A DNA stretch of 64,000 bases from assembly GCA_017654935.2 (NCBI GenBank), contig CM065691.1, forward strand, positions 33,575,925-33,639,924. Direction: 5' to 3'. How positions within the stretch are numbered: position 1 is the first letter of the stretch; the number at the start of each line of letters is the position of its first letter. This document shows, one piece after another, positions 16,666 to 28,782 of the stretch. Both the position numbers and the translations under genes were made by a program. The notes beneath the pieces are model-generated. The model searched no databases and was not told the origin of the DNA. It saw nothing but the letters and a program-made list of their open reading frames with translations. The stretch comes from Phymorhynchus buccinoides. Lineage: Eukaryota > Mollusca > Gastropoda > Neogastropoda > Raphitomidae.

Positions 16666-17656
16666 ATGGCAGGAATCAAGCCTACCAAGGCGTTTTCGTT
16701 TAGGCCAGAGGAATGGGCCACATGGATCAACGAATTTTGTCGCTACAGGAATGCCTCCAAATTATCCAAAGAAGAAGGGGAGGTACAGAGGGACACCTTG
16801 CTCTACATTATGGGCAGGGATGCCAAGAAAATATTCCAGACGTTCAACTTTGTTGAGAGAACTGTAGGAGAAGGTGAACAGGCGAGGCAAGTGCAGGAAA
16901 AAGATACTGACTTTGAGACGTTGATACAGAAGTTTGACTCCTACTTCATCGTCAAAAGGAACACCATACACGAACGTACGAAGTTTCAAGAACGAAAACA
17001 GAAGGAAGGAGAATCAGTAGAAGAATTCTACAAGGAGTTGCGAGATCTGGCTGTGCATTGTGAGTACAAAGACACGGAAAACAGAAGGAAGGAGAAACAG
17101 TAGAAGAATTCTACAGGGAGTTGCGAGATCTGGCTGTGCATTGTGAGTACAAAGACACGGAAAACAGAAGGAAGGAGAAACAGTAGAAGAATTCTACAGG
17201 GAGTTGCGAGATCTGGCTGTGCATTGTGAGTACAAAGACACGGAAGACCAGGTGAGGGACCGATTTGTAGTTGGCCTGTCGGACATTAAACTAAAAGAAA
17301 GACTGCAGTTGAACTATGATTTGACGTTGTCCAAAGCTCTTGAAATTGCACGTCAGCACGAACAGATAAAGAGACAAATGAGAGAACAGCAAAGTGAAGC
17401 TCAAGTAGATGAAGCAAGAAGGGAGGAAACAGCTTACGGTGCTGGACCTGCTCAGGGGAGAGATTTAGAACGAGGCGCCTTCAGTCGCAGAAGTAGAGGA
17501 CAGACATCGTCTTACCGGGTTTCATATCGCCAAGAACAGTGTGGAAAGTGCGGTTACAGCCATGGCAGTGGAAGATGCCCAGCACAGGGTCAGACTTGCA
17601 GAAAATGCCTGAAAAAGAACCACTTCAAAAAAGATGTGTCGCACACAAGTGCGTGA
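16666..17656 (+). pseudogene. Gypsy gag pseudogene with zinc-knuckle region
   Basis: The frame from ATG 16666 has Gag-like features, including the segments FRPEEWATWINEF, DTLLYIMGRDAKKIF and FQERKQKEGESVEEFY. At 16995-17243 an 83-bp segment is present three times in tandem; the two extra copies add 166 bp, shift the frame by one and create a stop at 17101-17103. The distal part reads on in a second frame at 17204-17656. It ends in two cysteine clusters: C-x2-C-x3-H-x4-C near 17537, and a second one whose last Cys position is Val. Confidence 0.9.
16995..17243 (+). repeat. Tandem triplication, 83-bp unit, inside gag
   Basis: Copies begin at 16995, 17078 and 17161 (AAAACAGAAGGAAGGAG). They are nearly identical, so the duplication is recent. 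Because 83 is not a multiple of 3 it breaks the frame. Confidence 0.95.
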
Positions 17657-17726
17657 AGTTCAAGAAGATGAAGAGATTCTGTCATAGACAAGGACAAACA
17701 AGAGGCACCGTGGACAGTGGATTTAA

Positions 17727-19251
17727 CTCTTTCATTCCTGGTTTTACACTAACTGTTACTTCCCCTTATTCCTATGTTTCCATTATCTATCTATTCCCTT
17801 CATTCCTGGATTTACAGAGGGTTAAAAATGTAATAATGGGGTACTTATTTTAGAGACTTACGGCAGTAACCCACATTACACGAACCTAAGCATGTCATAT
17901 ACCGTTGTGTAGGGATTTGATGTGAGAAGCTGTTTGTGACCATGTTGACACATTATGGTGACATGACAGATGACACACAGGTGTAAAACAGGTAAGTTTA
18001 CAATTTAACATAAAACATACCATCATGCCATACATGCAGGTCAGTGTTTTTCAAGCAAATTGTATATTTCATGCACGCACTCACCAAGCGATGCCTCCTG
18101 TACATCCCCATGCATTGTGCTTGTCATTACTCCACAGATAAGTGTCACCATTCTCACCATAATTGTCCCCAACACATCAACAGTTTATTGTCTGTTTTGA
18201 CGATTATGTATGGATACAACACAAATATATAGAGGACAAGCAACACACTATTTTGCACACTTTGTTTTACACAGATAATATTTTCAGTTCCCTATCTACG
18301 CATGTATGTACCCCTGTCACAGTCATCACATCACATGTCACACATAGGTGACACGTGTGTGACACACCTTGAAGCAGTCACTGTGATGCTGTTTGCAGCA
18401 CAGATACCACACTTTTCACACATCGTAGTTTGACACGTTTTGAAGGGGTGTCGGTATAGCTGACACCAGTGTGTGCATGCTTGTGCTTGGGGTGTCGTGC
18501 CGTGCACAACACACAGGTGTGCTTGTCACCTACACCTTTGTTTTTCTCTGGCTCCTCGGTGCGTTTTTTAGGTGTTATTGTTGGTATATTCTAGCAGAGA
18601 ACTGAGCATTTCATCAGAGTAATATAACTGAAGATAATCTTGCGCTTTCATTGATGTGTCTAACACACACACAGGCCCTGATCGATGTTTGAATTCCGTC
18701 CTAGTTTCGGTTTTGGTGTGACATAATTCCCCCTAATCCACTCAAAACTCGGTCGAGTGTAGAACAAAGGTAAGTTTTGATAATCTAACTCCTCACCACT
18801 AGCATCATCACCACCTATGTGCGCTTCAATAGCTGCCACGAACTAAACTCACTCTTCTTCTGTCAAATTGGTCAGAATCAGAATTTTCTCCACCTTCTAT
18901 TTTTATTACCAACAAAAACTGCCACGTGCACAGTACACACCTACTACACGCATTCACTCAAAACGACCCCTTTCCCACAGAGCTGGAAGGAGGAGGGGGT
19001 GGGGGAAAGGGAAGGGTAAACGGCTGGGGGGTCTGGCATCACATTCCATTCATAAACAGTCCCGTTAGGGCTGGGTCAAGGGTAAATGACGTACTTTGAT
19101 GGCGCGAATTGCGGTAAGTCCAAAGTACGATCCCGGAATACCGGTCTCTCGGATTGAAAGGAGTTATTTCTTCCAGAACGGTTTTCCGTTCTCCAGGATT
19201 GAAAGGTATTAAGCCTTGAAACCGGAAAACCGGTCTGCAGGATTGAAAGAG
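17727..19251. mobile_element. TTAA-flanked piggyBac-like element nested in Gypsy
   Basis: TTAA occurs at 17723-17726 and 19252-19255. The ends are inverted repeats: CTCTTTCATTCCTG against the inverse of CAGGATTGAAAGAG, one mismatch in 14. Near the right end GGATTGAAAG recurs three times, each after a CCGGTCT/CCGTTCT-like phrase (subterminal repeats). It separates Gag from protease. No transposase is visible in 1,525 bp, so it is non-autonomous. Confidence 0.85.
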
Positions 19252-19255
19252 TTAA

Positions 19256-20984
19256 AAATTAGAAACACCAACGCTAGGTTCAAGATTGACTCAGGGGCAG
19301 ATGTTTCCATCATGTCCTACCACACGATCAAAAACCTGAAAAGTAAGCCTCGACTCAGAAAGTTACCTGCCATACTGACTTCACCAGGAGGGAAGTTGAC
19401 AGTTTGTGGATAGTTCCATGCACAGACTTTGTACAAAGATGCACTGTACAAGTTTCGTGTGGTGGTAGCTACATCTGGGAGTAACCTACTCAGCAGGAGT
19501 GCTTCAGTGAAGATGGGACTCATCCAGCGAGTAGAAGAGGTTCACAGAAATGTGTTTCGAGCATCAGGACTCCTTCAGACGGAACCAGAGGCGATAGAAC
19601 TCAAAGAAGGTGCTACACCATACTGCGTCACCACGCCACGTAGGGTGCCGTTTCCTCTTCAAAAGAAAGTAGAGGTAGAACTCCGACGCATGGAGGACGC
19701 CGGGATCATCGAGGAGATAAAAGAACCAACCTCATGGTGCCGACCGTAGACTTCAAATAACTCAACAAAGCTGTCATGAGGCCGCATTGTTTCATCCCGA
19801 ACTTGGATGATATTGCTCCAAAGCTGGCTGGAAGCAAAGTCTATTCAACACTAGACGCATCAAGTGGATTTTTTCAGATCCCTCTTAAAGAAGAAAGCAA
19901 GAAGTTGACCACTTTCATAACCCCATTCGGATGCTTCGTCTTCAAACGTGTGCCCATGGGAATCTCTCTGGGTCCGGAGTGTTTTCAAGCCAAGATGAAA
20001 GAAACACTTGAGGGTCTGCCAGGGTGTGAGACCATCATGGATGACACCATCGTCTACAGGAAGACAGAAGAGGAGCACGACGCCAGGCTGGAAGCAGTTC
20101 TCAACAGAATTGAAGAAAAGGGACTGAAGTTGAACAAAAAAAAGTGTAACTTTAAACAGTCTGCGGTGAAGTATTTTGGCCACATTATTAGTGAGAAAGG
20201 AGTGAGCCCAGACCCGGACAAAGTGAAGGCGATTGTTGAAATGCCTCCACCGACATCAGTTTCTGAACTCAGGACAGTGTGTGGAATGCTCAATTACTTG
20301 AGCAAGTTTGTACCCGGGATGGCCACCACAATGAAGCCAATGACCGACTTGCTCCACAAGAACACAGCATGGTGTTGGGGTCCTGCACAGCAACAGGCGT
20401 TTGAAAAGGTGAAGAAGCAATTTTCATCATCAGGCACATTAGGATTCTACGATGCTGAAAGAAAGACAGTAGTGAGTGCGGACAGTTCCAGTTATGGACT
20501 GGGATGTACCATCCTGCAGTGGAACGGAGATAAGCTCATTCCCATAGCTTTCGCCTCCAGAACCCTGACAGAAGCTGAGCGCAAATATCCTCAAATTGAG
20601 AAAGAATGTCTTGCGTCAGTATTTGCGTGTGAAAAATTCGCTAAATATTTAGTTGGACTTGACACCTTTGAGCTGCTGACCGACCACAAACCACTTGTGC
20701 CACTGATGAGTTCAAAAGACATCGACAAAGCACCGCTTCGTTGCCAGTGACTCCTCATCCGACTCGTGAGGTTCAATTTCCAAGTACGCCATGTGCCTGG
20801 AAAAGAAATGGTCATCGCTGATGCGCTATCTAGAAACCCTGTACCCGACACCGGTGATGACCTGTCAGAAATTGTGTCAGTCTACGTGTCATGTCCAGCT
20901 GTGATATATCACCTACTTGTCTTGAGAAGATCCGTGCACAAACAGTCCATGATGCCGAACTTCAGCAAGTCATTGACTATATAA
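19256..20984 (+). pseudogene. Gypsy pol pseudogene: protease, reverse transcriptase, RNase H
   Basis: Protease is seen as FKIDSGADVSIMS (active-site DSGA) near 19280. An in-frame TAG at 19411-19413 interrupts it. The frame runs on to 19749, then a short deletion and frameshift fall just before the RT core, removing the N-terminal RT motif. The frame 19776-20750 carries RT motifs: [26 protein letters not shown] and the catalytic IMDDTIVY. RNase H follows ([20 protein letters not shown]). TGA at 20748-20750 sits where an Arg is expected (CGA to TGA), after which the same frame continues with VPGKEMVIADALSRNP to 20984. Confidence 0.95.
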
Positions 20985-20999
20985 ACAGTCAACAAATTC

Positions 21000-21750
21000 T
21001 GGCTTATTTTCTCTACGCACGGCATCCCAGAGACCATTATATCTGATAGTGGGCCTCAGTTCCAGTGCCGTGAATTCCAGAAGTTCGCCCAGGAGTACGA
21101 GTTTCTACACCGAACCAGCAGCCCAGGCTTCCCGCAGGCAAAGCGCCGTGAAGATTGCCAAGAAGATACTTCAGCAAGCAGAACCAGACCTGGCATTGCT
21201 GAACTACAGGGCAACGCTTCATTCTTCAACTGGGGTTAGTCCTGCTGTCGCCTTGATGGGGAGACGTCTGCGGACAAAACTCCCAATTCTCCCTGACAAC
21301 CTGCTGCCAAACCGTCCGGACGATGACCAGATCCGGAGAAAGGACAGCGACGTGAAGGAGGCATACAGACAGCGGTACAACCAAGCCAAAGGTGCTATGC
21401 CCCTGTCATCACTATGCCCTGGAGATGCAGTTCTGCTTCAGCCCAGTCCAGGTGAGAAGACCTGGAAGACGGACGGCACGGTGGTTGCTGCAGACGGCAG
21501 CAACAGAACCTACCTAATCAACACTCCTCATGGCGTTTTTCGTCGCAACAGGCAGCACATCCAGGCGCTGCCAACACCTGTGAAGACACCGCCTCCTGTC
21601 CAACCGTTGCCTCAAAACGATGCTGAACCGGACATGTCGCAGCTTGGGGAGACGCTCCTCCACAAACAACATCACGACCAGCTACCCGTGCTTCGAAAGG
21701 CTACTTTGCTCAAAAGCCAGTCAGATACCGTGAAGATTGAGAGCAGTTGA
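21000..21750 (+). pseudogene. Gypsy integrase, C-terminal remnant
   Basis: The part of the integrase core after its second catalytic Asp is present (HGIPETIISDSGPQF near 21015), followed after a frameshift by LALLNYRATLHSSTGVSPA and LMGRRLRTKLP at 21200-21290. The HHCC zinc-binding domain and the first part of the core are missing between about 20984 and 21000, so a large internal deletion occurred. A chromodomain is not evident. The frame ends at a TGA at 21748-21750. Confidence 0.9.
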
Positions 21751-22519
21751 CTCTGTTGGTGGTGTAATTTAGGGCATATTTGAATACCATAGCTCTGTAG
21801 TGTAGGTGGCTGTTATGCCTCGCAGAGCTTAGTCAGGTTGTGAGGGCAGTTTTGCTCTATAGTGATAGTGTAGGTGATCATCATTTATTTTCATAGCTCT
21901 GTCGTGTAGCTTTGCAGAGCTTAGTCTTAAGATTTTGCTCAGCTCTACAGTGTAGTGGCGGATATGCCTTTGTAGAGCTTAGATTATTTTCTTTGGAGTT
22001 TCATTCATGAGGAGTGGATTACCAGCAACGTTCAGACTCCTCCATTTATTTGTATTTGCTGTGTATGCAATGTGCATGATATTGATGTTGTGTTATGTTA
22101 AAAAAAAAAAAAAATGTGTTTCCTGTCTTACTATTATAATACTTTTAAGGGGTTATGTTGTTCTGAGAAGATAAGAGAAGAAGAAGAAGACGAGAAAAGG
22201 AAGAGTTTTTAATTGAGTTACTTTTATGTTAGTTTGTTTATTATTTGTTTAATAAAGCTTGTTTTAAAACAAGGATGTTAAAAAAAACCATTTTTATTTT
22301 TGAAACAAGAGTAAACATTGAACAAAGACTGTTCAGAGAAGCATGGACATTAATAGGAATGAAAACAAAATATATTATTTAGTTATTTAATAGTAATAAA
22401 TGACAGTTCAAGAAATAATGTGAAAAAGAATAATAATAATAATAATGCATATTTTAAAAGGAATCTAATGATTTTTGTTATTATTATTTTTTTTTCTTTC
22501 TTTAAAAAGAAAGGGGAGA
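21751..22519 (+). other. Gypsy 3' untranslated region and polypurine tract
   Basis: AGCTCTGTAGTGTAG / GCAGAGCTTAG phrases recur three to four times at 21790-21985. A 13-base A run lies near 22100 and an AATAAT run at 22430. The tract AAAAAGAAAGGGGAGA directly before the 3' LTR is a good polypurine tract. Confidence 0.8.
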
Positions 22520-22681
22520 TGTTTGGGAATTGCTGTGGTATTAAGATTTTAGTTAAGCGCGCGAAGCGCGAGGGTCACGTGATGGCTGTGCAGACGAAGA
22601 TCCGCCATGTTGACAACATGTACATCATGATCTAAATAAAGAGGTAAACACGACTATTCGGTATCATTGAGTGCATGAACT
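22520..22681 (+). repeat. 3' LTR of Gypsy element
   Basis: It matches the 5' LTR over its whole length apart from point changes and the absence of a short segment. AATAAA is at 22635-22640. Confidence 0.9.
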
Positions 22682-22779
22682 ACCATGTGTATCTCAGTGT
22701 GTATATGATAATTATGACTGTGTGTAGCTTTTGATTACTACAATACATGTACATTGATGAGTGATTTTGTGAGCACAAA

Positions 22780-23679
22780 ATGTTATGCATGAGATTACTG
22801 TCTCAATACATCAGCAAATTCACCCAGCAGGCGATTTCCCACCTCACCCAATTCCTACCTTATGAAGTCCTTGATACGAAGGAATTCCTACAAAAGTTCG
22901 ATATAATAAATGAACATTATGCCCCCTTGCCGGAAACAGCCACATGGCTTGTTTGCGATGTGATCAAACTGTTCACTAACGTCAACGGCAAAAGAGCAGC
23001 ATCAGCCACCATGAAAGCCCTCAAGCAGACTCCTAACGAACTGGAGGCCAGCGACAACTGTATTAAAGAAGCCCTCAATAATAACTGTTGCTAGTACACG
23101 GATGGATCTGGACACACCATTTTTGCACGTCCCAACCATGGCACGACAATGGGGCCCTGCGAATCGTGCGATCTAGTTGATGTGTACATGGGCAAGGTGA
23201 AAGACTGAAACAGGGATGCCCAGTCTCCCTGTTGTCTACAGAGAGGAAAAAGGATCTCAAACCCTTGGACTGGAGTAGGTATAGGGATGATGGGATTACC
23301 CTCATCCCAACAGGAAGGATGTCCATCGGTTTGCGGAGCACTTGCAGCAAATTAAATCCACCCAACATCAGATGGATCGTGAGAGAAGGAAAAAGAGGTG
23401 GAATATCTGGACCTCAAGCTCGGCATAATGGATGGGAAAGTAGAGACGGATGTGAATTCAAAACACAATTACTGCTATCTTCCTAGGTCAAATTGCCACC
23501 CACCTCAGGTATTCAAGGGACTATTGATTGGTGTAGGCACTCGCCTGAAAAATGCTAAGTCCTTAACTGTCTCTTTTCCAAAACTTGAAAAGCTATGCAA
23601 CGGAAATACGAATGCACATGTGCCTGAGCGAAAGCAGACAACTGAAATGAAGAGTGCTGATCGCATGAAAGCACCATGA
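22780..23679 (+). pseudogene. Penelope-like reverse transcriptase remnant
   Basis: Pieces of one RT lie in order in shifting frames: LVCDVIKLFTNV near 22950, HGTTMGPCESCDLVDVYMG near 23140, the catalytic RYRDDG near 23274, and DLKLGIMDGKVETDVNSK with CHPPQVFKGLLIGVGTRL at 23400-23550. The order and the HGTxMGP and CHPPxVFKGL motifs fit Penelope-like elements or related RTs rather than Gypsy or L2. At least three frameshifts or stops make it inactive. No GIY-YIG domain was seen. Confidence 0.8.
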
Positions 23680-25830
23680 TCTCTTCGTCATTTTTTCAAT
23701 TTTAAGTTTGTAAACAATCCAGCCCCTAAATGTTTTCTACCTTACTCATATTTTATATATATATGACTACAAGTTCGGCCCGTGATAGATTTTCAAGAGG
23801 TTTTCAAGGGGTTATTAAAATTTCGCTCATTTTAAAGGGTTTTCAGGCACTTTTTGGACCAAGTTCAAATTAGAAGGCGGTTCAAGGGTTCTCTAGGGGC
23901 GTATGAACCCCGCTTGATGCCCTCTTCAAGAATTACAAATCTTTCTGAGACATTTGAATAGATTTTCCAACAGATTTCTGCATGACAACTGCGAAAAGCA
24001 GAGCATCTGGATTGTCAGCAATGATGCAAAGATGTTCAACTTAGTTTGCAGAGCTTTTCAATTTTCTTTGATAGGAAACTGATCACCCAACCTTTGGTGC
24101 CACAGAGCAATTATCGAAAGCCTTGCAAATCAACCATTACAGAAAGTACAGAAGAGGAACGTGAAATATACCTAGAATTTTCTTAAAATAATGTGTGTTC
24201 AAATGAAGCTTCTTTAGATTTGTCAGGATTGTAGAGAAGATGACCAACTTGGACAAAGGAAAAGTGCTGCCTGTCTCACTACATGAGCACTTCAAGATGA
24301 GGGGCCAGAACCCTACATATGTTTCTTTTTTTTAAGTCCTGAGAATTTACCAATGACATTTTGCTGGTCATTGTTAAGAAAATACGATCATTGCAGCGAG
24401 CAAAGGCTGGGCCAGACCATCATCCATGTTTGCTCCAAGACACACATGGCGCTGACATCGATGAATCACGATTATGCAAACAGCTCACGGTGCCAAACCA
24501 AACCAAAAGGTATACAAAGCAAAATAATCTTAAATTAAATAAAAATGCAGTCGTGACTAAACAAGATTATCTACACAATTAATACACATATATATTGCTG
24601 TGCAACATAGCTAATGATGATCAGCTGTTTAGAGCATTCCAATTCTGTTACTGTTTTTAGTATAAGGAAGGACCAAACAGAACTGTTAAATGAAACCACG
24701 AAATATGGGAATTCATATTGCCAAGTCCAGTCAACCATACAGGATTGCAGTTTTTTTTTTGGCCCTCCACCGTGAATGTATTATGCATAATTATGTACGC
24801 ATGCATGCATACAGGGCAGTACTGAAGTTGCAAATCAGATACAAGTCAAATGGAAGCGAATATCACACACAAACACAAAGAGGCTTTCCTAAAAAAATGT
24901 TTAATAAACATTTGTTGTTAATAAAGCCTTTCCCAATTAAACAGAGATTTGCAAGCTAAAAAATAACGCGTGATGGAACATTCAAGAACAAGATGTTTCG
25001 AGTCTATGGTGTAGTGTTCATAACTCTCATGATGAAAATCAAACACTTATTGTAGGATCATGTTTCAAAGTGAGTGGTTCAAATGAAATGAAATCATGTT
25101 GCTAATAGTCACACTGACGATAAAAAGCCTTCTCAGGACCGTGTGAAGTGACTGAGGTGTTTCTTTTAAAAGCAAATATCACCAAGGCCATGCTTAAACT
25201 CTGAGGCTCTACAGCTGAACAGTGAGCTTTAAGTACTGTCTCAGAAGAACTAGGCATGCAAGTCAATTCATGTCGTTTATCGCCCAGCCTGCAACTAAGG
25301 TCATGTCAGGGCTTTCATCGCATTAAAATCTGGCCATGTGATGTTAACAAGACATGCAAAAATGCTTCAAATATCTTAATGGTTTAATAAAGGAAGGGAA
25401 TGTATATAGACCAAGCGAAAGCAACAGTAGTTATCGAAGCATGCAGCGCTATAAAAGAGTGTATCACTCACCAAAAAGAATGTGCATAGAGCAGCTGCTA
25501 GTGTAACTAACTGTTACACAAGCAAGCATAATTCTGCCCAACTACCTAACAGCATGGACTGTATAGTTAGCAACAATTATTACGCAAACATGCATATCTC
25601 TCCACATTTATCTGTCATTACAGAGCAGTTACTGGGCAGTTACTCACACGAATCTAAAACAAGCCACTCTGGAAGATTTTCTACTGAGATCTCCAAGAGA
25701 TCATAATAAAGCCCAGGCTTCCAAAGGATAGTCAGCCAGACTCATGGGGTATGAAAACCCCACTGCTTTCGTACCTCACGAAGCTGGCCACAGCCTCTTG
25801 GCCATTTCAGCAAGAAGTGTGCTGTAAAAA
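23680..25830. other. Intergenic stretch, no gene recognised
   Basis: AT-rich, with short unremarkable open frames. A motif at about 25265-25340 (GTCATGTCAGGGCTTTCATC, then CGCATTAAAATCTGGCC) has diverged relatives near 29210 and 32715. Confidence 0.4.
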
Positions 25831-26105
25831 AGAAAGAAAGAAGCATTTTCAACAACTAGAGATGTTGCAGAGGTCATCCCTGTTGCCAGAACACATCAGC
25901 AAAGTGGTACCTGTATTTCTCTAGAGAAAGCTTTAAATAAAAGGATGTGGGAGACAACACATAAGTTTCCCCCTAGAAAAGATGTTGCAGAAAGTAAATT
26001 GACTACTATCATGTCTTTGTGTTCAAACTGAAGTACTCATTAAAAGAATGTGAAGACAATGCTAGAGACAAAGAACCTTTTGTCTCCAACGCTACGACCA
26101 GGAAA

Positions 26106-26171
26106 ATGTGGTTCTGTCTGCTACTAGTGGTTGCGCTTCTGGCAGTCTGTCTTTTGGAAAGTCAGGAATAG
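26106..26171 (+). other. Leader-like ORF, array unit 1
   Basis: ATG to TAG, 21 codons, starting MWFCLLLVVALLAVCLLE: a hydrophobic core with a short acidic end, as in a secretory signal peptide. The stop coincides with the place where other units read into GTACATC. No downstream exon is visible. Whether it is transcribed is unknown. Confidence 0.4.
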
Positions 26172-27175
26172 TGTACATCACCTTCTTTAAGTTTTGGCAG
26201 CAGTGACAGGAAAAGTGAAATAAAACTTAAATGACACTTTTATGCACATCTCGCCCTTTTCAGACTTCCATGTCAAAATGTGGTTACTTTTCACATCAAA
26301 ATACATGAAAGAACACACTAAAAGAATGTGAAGATAACGCTTGGGACACAGAATCTCGTGTCTCTAACGCTATAACCAGCAGCAGAATGCAAATCTATTG
26401 CTCTTTCGGACTCTTGCGCTAATGGCATTCTGTCTTTTAGACAATGGGGAACAGTGTGCAACACCTGTGTTTAAGCTTTTGTTGAACTGACCCAAATTTT
26501 TAAAAAATTGCACCTTTTTTTCCTTGTCAGAACTATGTCAAACTATACATTTAAAAAATCCAAGAAAGAACACAAAAGAATGCGAAGACACCGTTTGAGA
26601 TACAGAACCTCGTGTTTCAACGCTAGGACCAGCATAATGCAGTTCTAATGACATTTCTGATGGTTACTATTCTGCCATTTCTGTCCGTTGGACAGTGTGG
26701 AATCAACATCACTGCACAAGTGGAATGATAAAGGCAAGAGATTTACTGGCACTAACAGTAACAGTTGTAAAGACAGCATCTGGTACTCAACATAAAAACT
26801 TTTGTTTTTGTAACTGTGAAGATGAATTTTAGGATCTGAAGATAAGTGTGCTCCACAGAACAGAAAAAATACTTACCGGCCAACCTACAGAAATTATCAT
26901 TGGTGGTTAAATGAGTTTGATTATGACATATACTTTGTTTCATTTCATCATTGTATTTGACATTTTTGCTTTTACATGCGCTCTTATTCTTGTGAAATAA
27001 GTTGACAGTTGCAAATTGGTGCGGTCATTCAAAAACCTCGTAACTGACATATTAGCGAGTTTGAGATCTTTGCACATTTATGTCCCTTATTGTTCTGTCT
27101 ACCAATCTTCAAAAGGTACATCAAGCAGGCTCTCTCCAAGAATACAATGAAAACCATTATTTTGTTTCCTGATGG

Positions 27176-27388
27176 GTGCAGTTACTAGATTCACAGTGCA
27201 GTTCTGTCCAACTGCCTGCTCCGCCTTGTCATGCAGCACAAAACAACATCACCTTTGTCCAGAAGTTCCTGAAGAAAGTTCATACATGGATGGAAGTAGA
27301 TTCTGTCCACTCCACAATTGAGAGATACATTAGGCATCACCAAATTTATCGGCCACCTGATTATGTGGAAGCTCATAAGCGCATATGA
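27176..27388 (+). pseudogene. Possible transposase fragment
   Basis: The frame includes NNITFVQKFLKKVHTWMEVD and SVHSTIERYIRHHQIY, then PPDYVEAHK. The HTWMEVDSVHSTIE pattern resembles, from memory, a recurrent segment in uncharacterised invertebrate transposase-like proteins. It lies in a gap of the leader array. Too short and isolated for a firm family call. Confidence 0.35.
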
Positions 27389-27649
27389 GCTCAGCAAGAC
27401 AGAAACCAGGACAGGATATGGTACTGCCACTGGATCAACACTTCTTTTGGGACCTTTCCCAGGTCTGGTTTTACAGAAGTAAGGCCTATTCGACCAGGAA
27501 CCAGCGCTTGAGATCCATAAGTGACAGATACCCGAGCTCTTCTGTACTCCCCACAAAGCGTGATTCAGTACAAGCTTCATCAGTCATACACATGGGCAAT
27601 TCTGGCCCAAAGAGCCACCTCAGTCCAGCCCCGTAGCATCCGGCCAACC

Positions 27650-28782
27650 CAAAGCAGCTGGCAGTCTGAAGAGAAGAAGACAGAAAACTCCAGGATTGTA
27701 AGATATACCCGAAAAAGCAAAACTTGTGACAAATAAACAAAAGAAAGACCTGCAAAAAAATCAACCATCCCATCCAAAAGATGTTTATTCAATAAAACTT
27801 TTTCTGAATCTTTTGCCCTTTTCCGTTTATGCCAAGGAATGGTTATCTTTCACATAAACATGTATGAAAGAATGTGAAGACAACGCTTTGGACACAGAAC
27901 CTTGTGAGTCTAGTCTAACGCTACAACCAATAGCTACTGACCAGGATACAGTTCTATCTGCTTCTGGCGGCTGCTCTGCTGGAATTCTGTCCTTTGGACA
28001 GTAGGGAACAGTGTATATCACCTTCTTTAGGTTATGTTGGAGTGACCCAAAAGGTGAATGAAATGAGTTTCTGCCATTTTCAGAATTTAGCTAAACAATG
28101 GCTACCTTTCAAACTGAAGTACATGTACATGAAAGTACATATTAAAAGAATGTGAAGTCAATGCTAGTGACAGAGCCTTGTCTCTAACACTGTGGCCATC
28201 AGTATGTAGTTTTGTCTGATGATTCTTTCCGTTTTCCTATTCCGCCTTTCTTGATGAAGTGGAATTGTGTTGAACTGACCCAAAAGGTGAAATAACACTT
28301 CAACCACATTTTGCACTGTCAAAGTATGGTTACCTTTCACATAAATCTACATGAAAGTATGCATTAAAAGGATCTGAGGACAACGCTTGGGACTCGATTC
28401 TTGTGTCTCTAATGATACGACCAACAGAATGCAGTTTTATCTGCTTCTGGTGGTTGCTCTGCTTCCATTCAGTCAGATGGATAGTGTGGAACAAGGTACA
28501 TCACATTAACGTTCTGTTGAAGTGACACAAAATGTGAATTAAATAACACTTTTAGCACATTTCACACTATGTCAAAGCATAGTTACCTTCCACATAAAAT
28601 ACACAAAAAGCACATCTAAAGAATGTTAGGACAACTTTTGAGACAAAGAGTCTTATGTCTCTAATGCTAGAATGACCAGCAGAATACAGCTCTACAACTG
28701 CTTATGGTGGCTGTGCTTCTGGCATTCTGTCTTTGGGACAGTGTGGAACAGTGTACATCGTCTTCTTTAAGTTTGCGTTGAA
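27650..28782 (+). repeat. Duplicated block, copy A
   Basis: Closely similar to 30774-31906 over about 1.13 kb at an offset of about 3.12 kb, including four leader-array units. Both begin AACCCAAAGCAGCTGGCAG. Confidence 0.9.
28429..28495 (+). other. Intact leader-like ORF with candidate donor, array unit 6
   Basis: ATG starts MQFYLLLVVALLPFSQ, then MDSVEQ, and reaches CAAG|GTACAT, a plausible phase-1 splice donor at 28496. The layout (5' sequence, ATG, hydrophobic leader, donor) is that of the first coding exon of a small secreted protein. No partner exon was found, and GTACAT is a weak donor. Confidence 0.45.

Larger units (their letters stand above)
16456..22681 (+). mobile_element. Degenerate Gypsy/Metaviridae LTR retrotransposon
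   Basis: Two near-identical LTRs (16456-16626 and 22520-22681), a primer-binding-like site, Gag with zinc knuckles, aspartic protease, reverse transcriptase, RNase H, a partial integrase and a polypurine tract occur in the Gypsy order. The flanking pentamers ACCGT (16451-16455) and ACCAT (22682-22686) match at 4 of 5 bases and may be a decayed target duplication. The copy is dead: Gag is frameshifted by a tandem triplication, a 1.5-kb TTAA element interrupts the gag-pol region, pol has several stops, and the integrase core is internally deleted. Confidence 0.95.
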
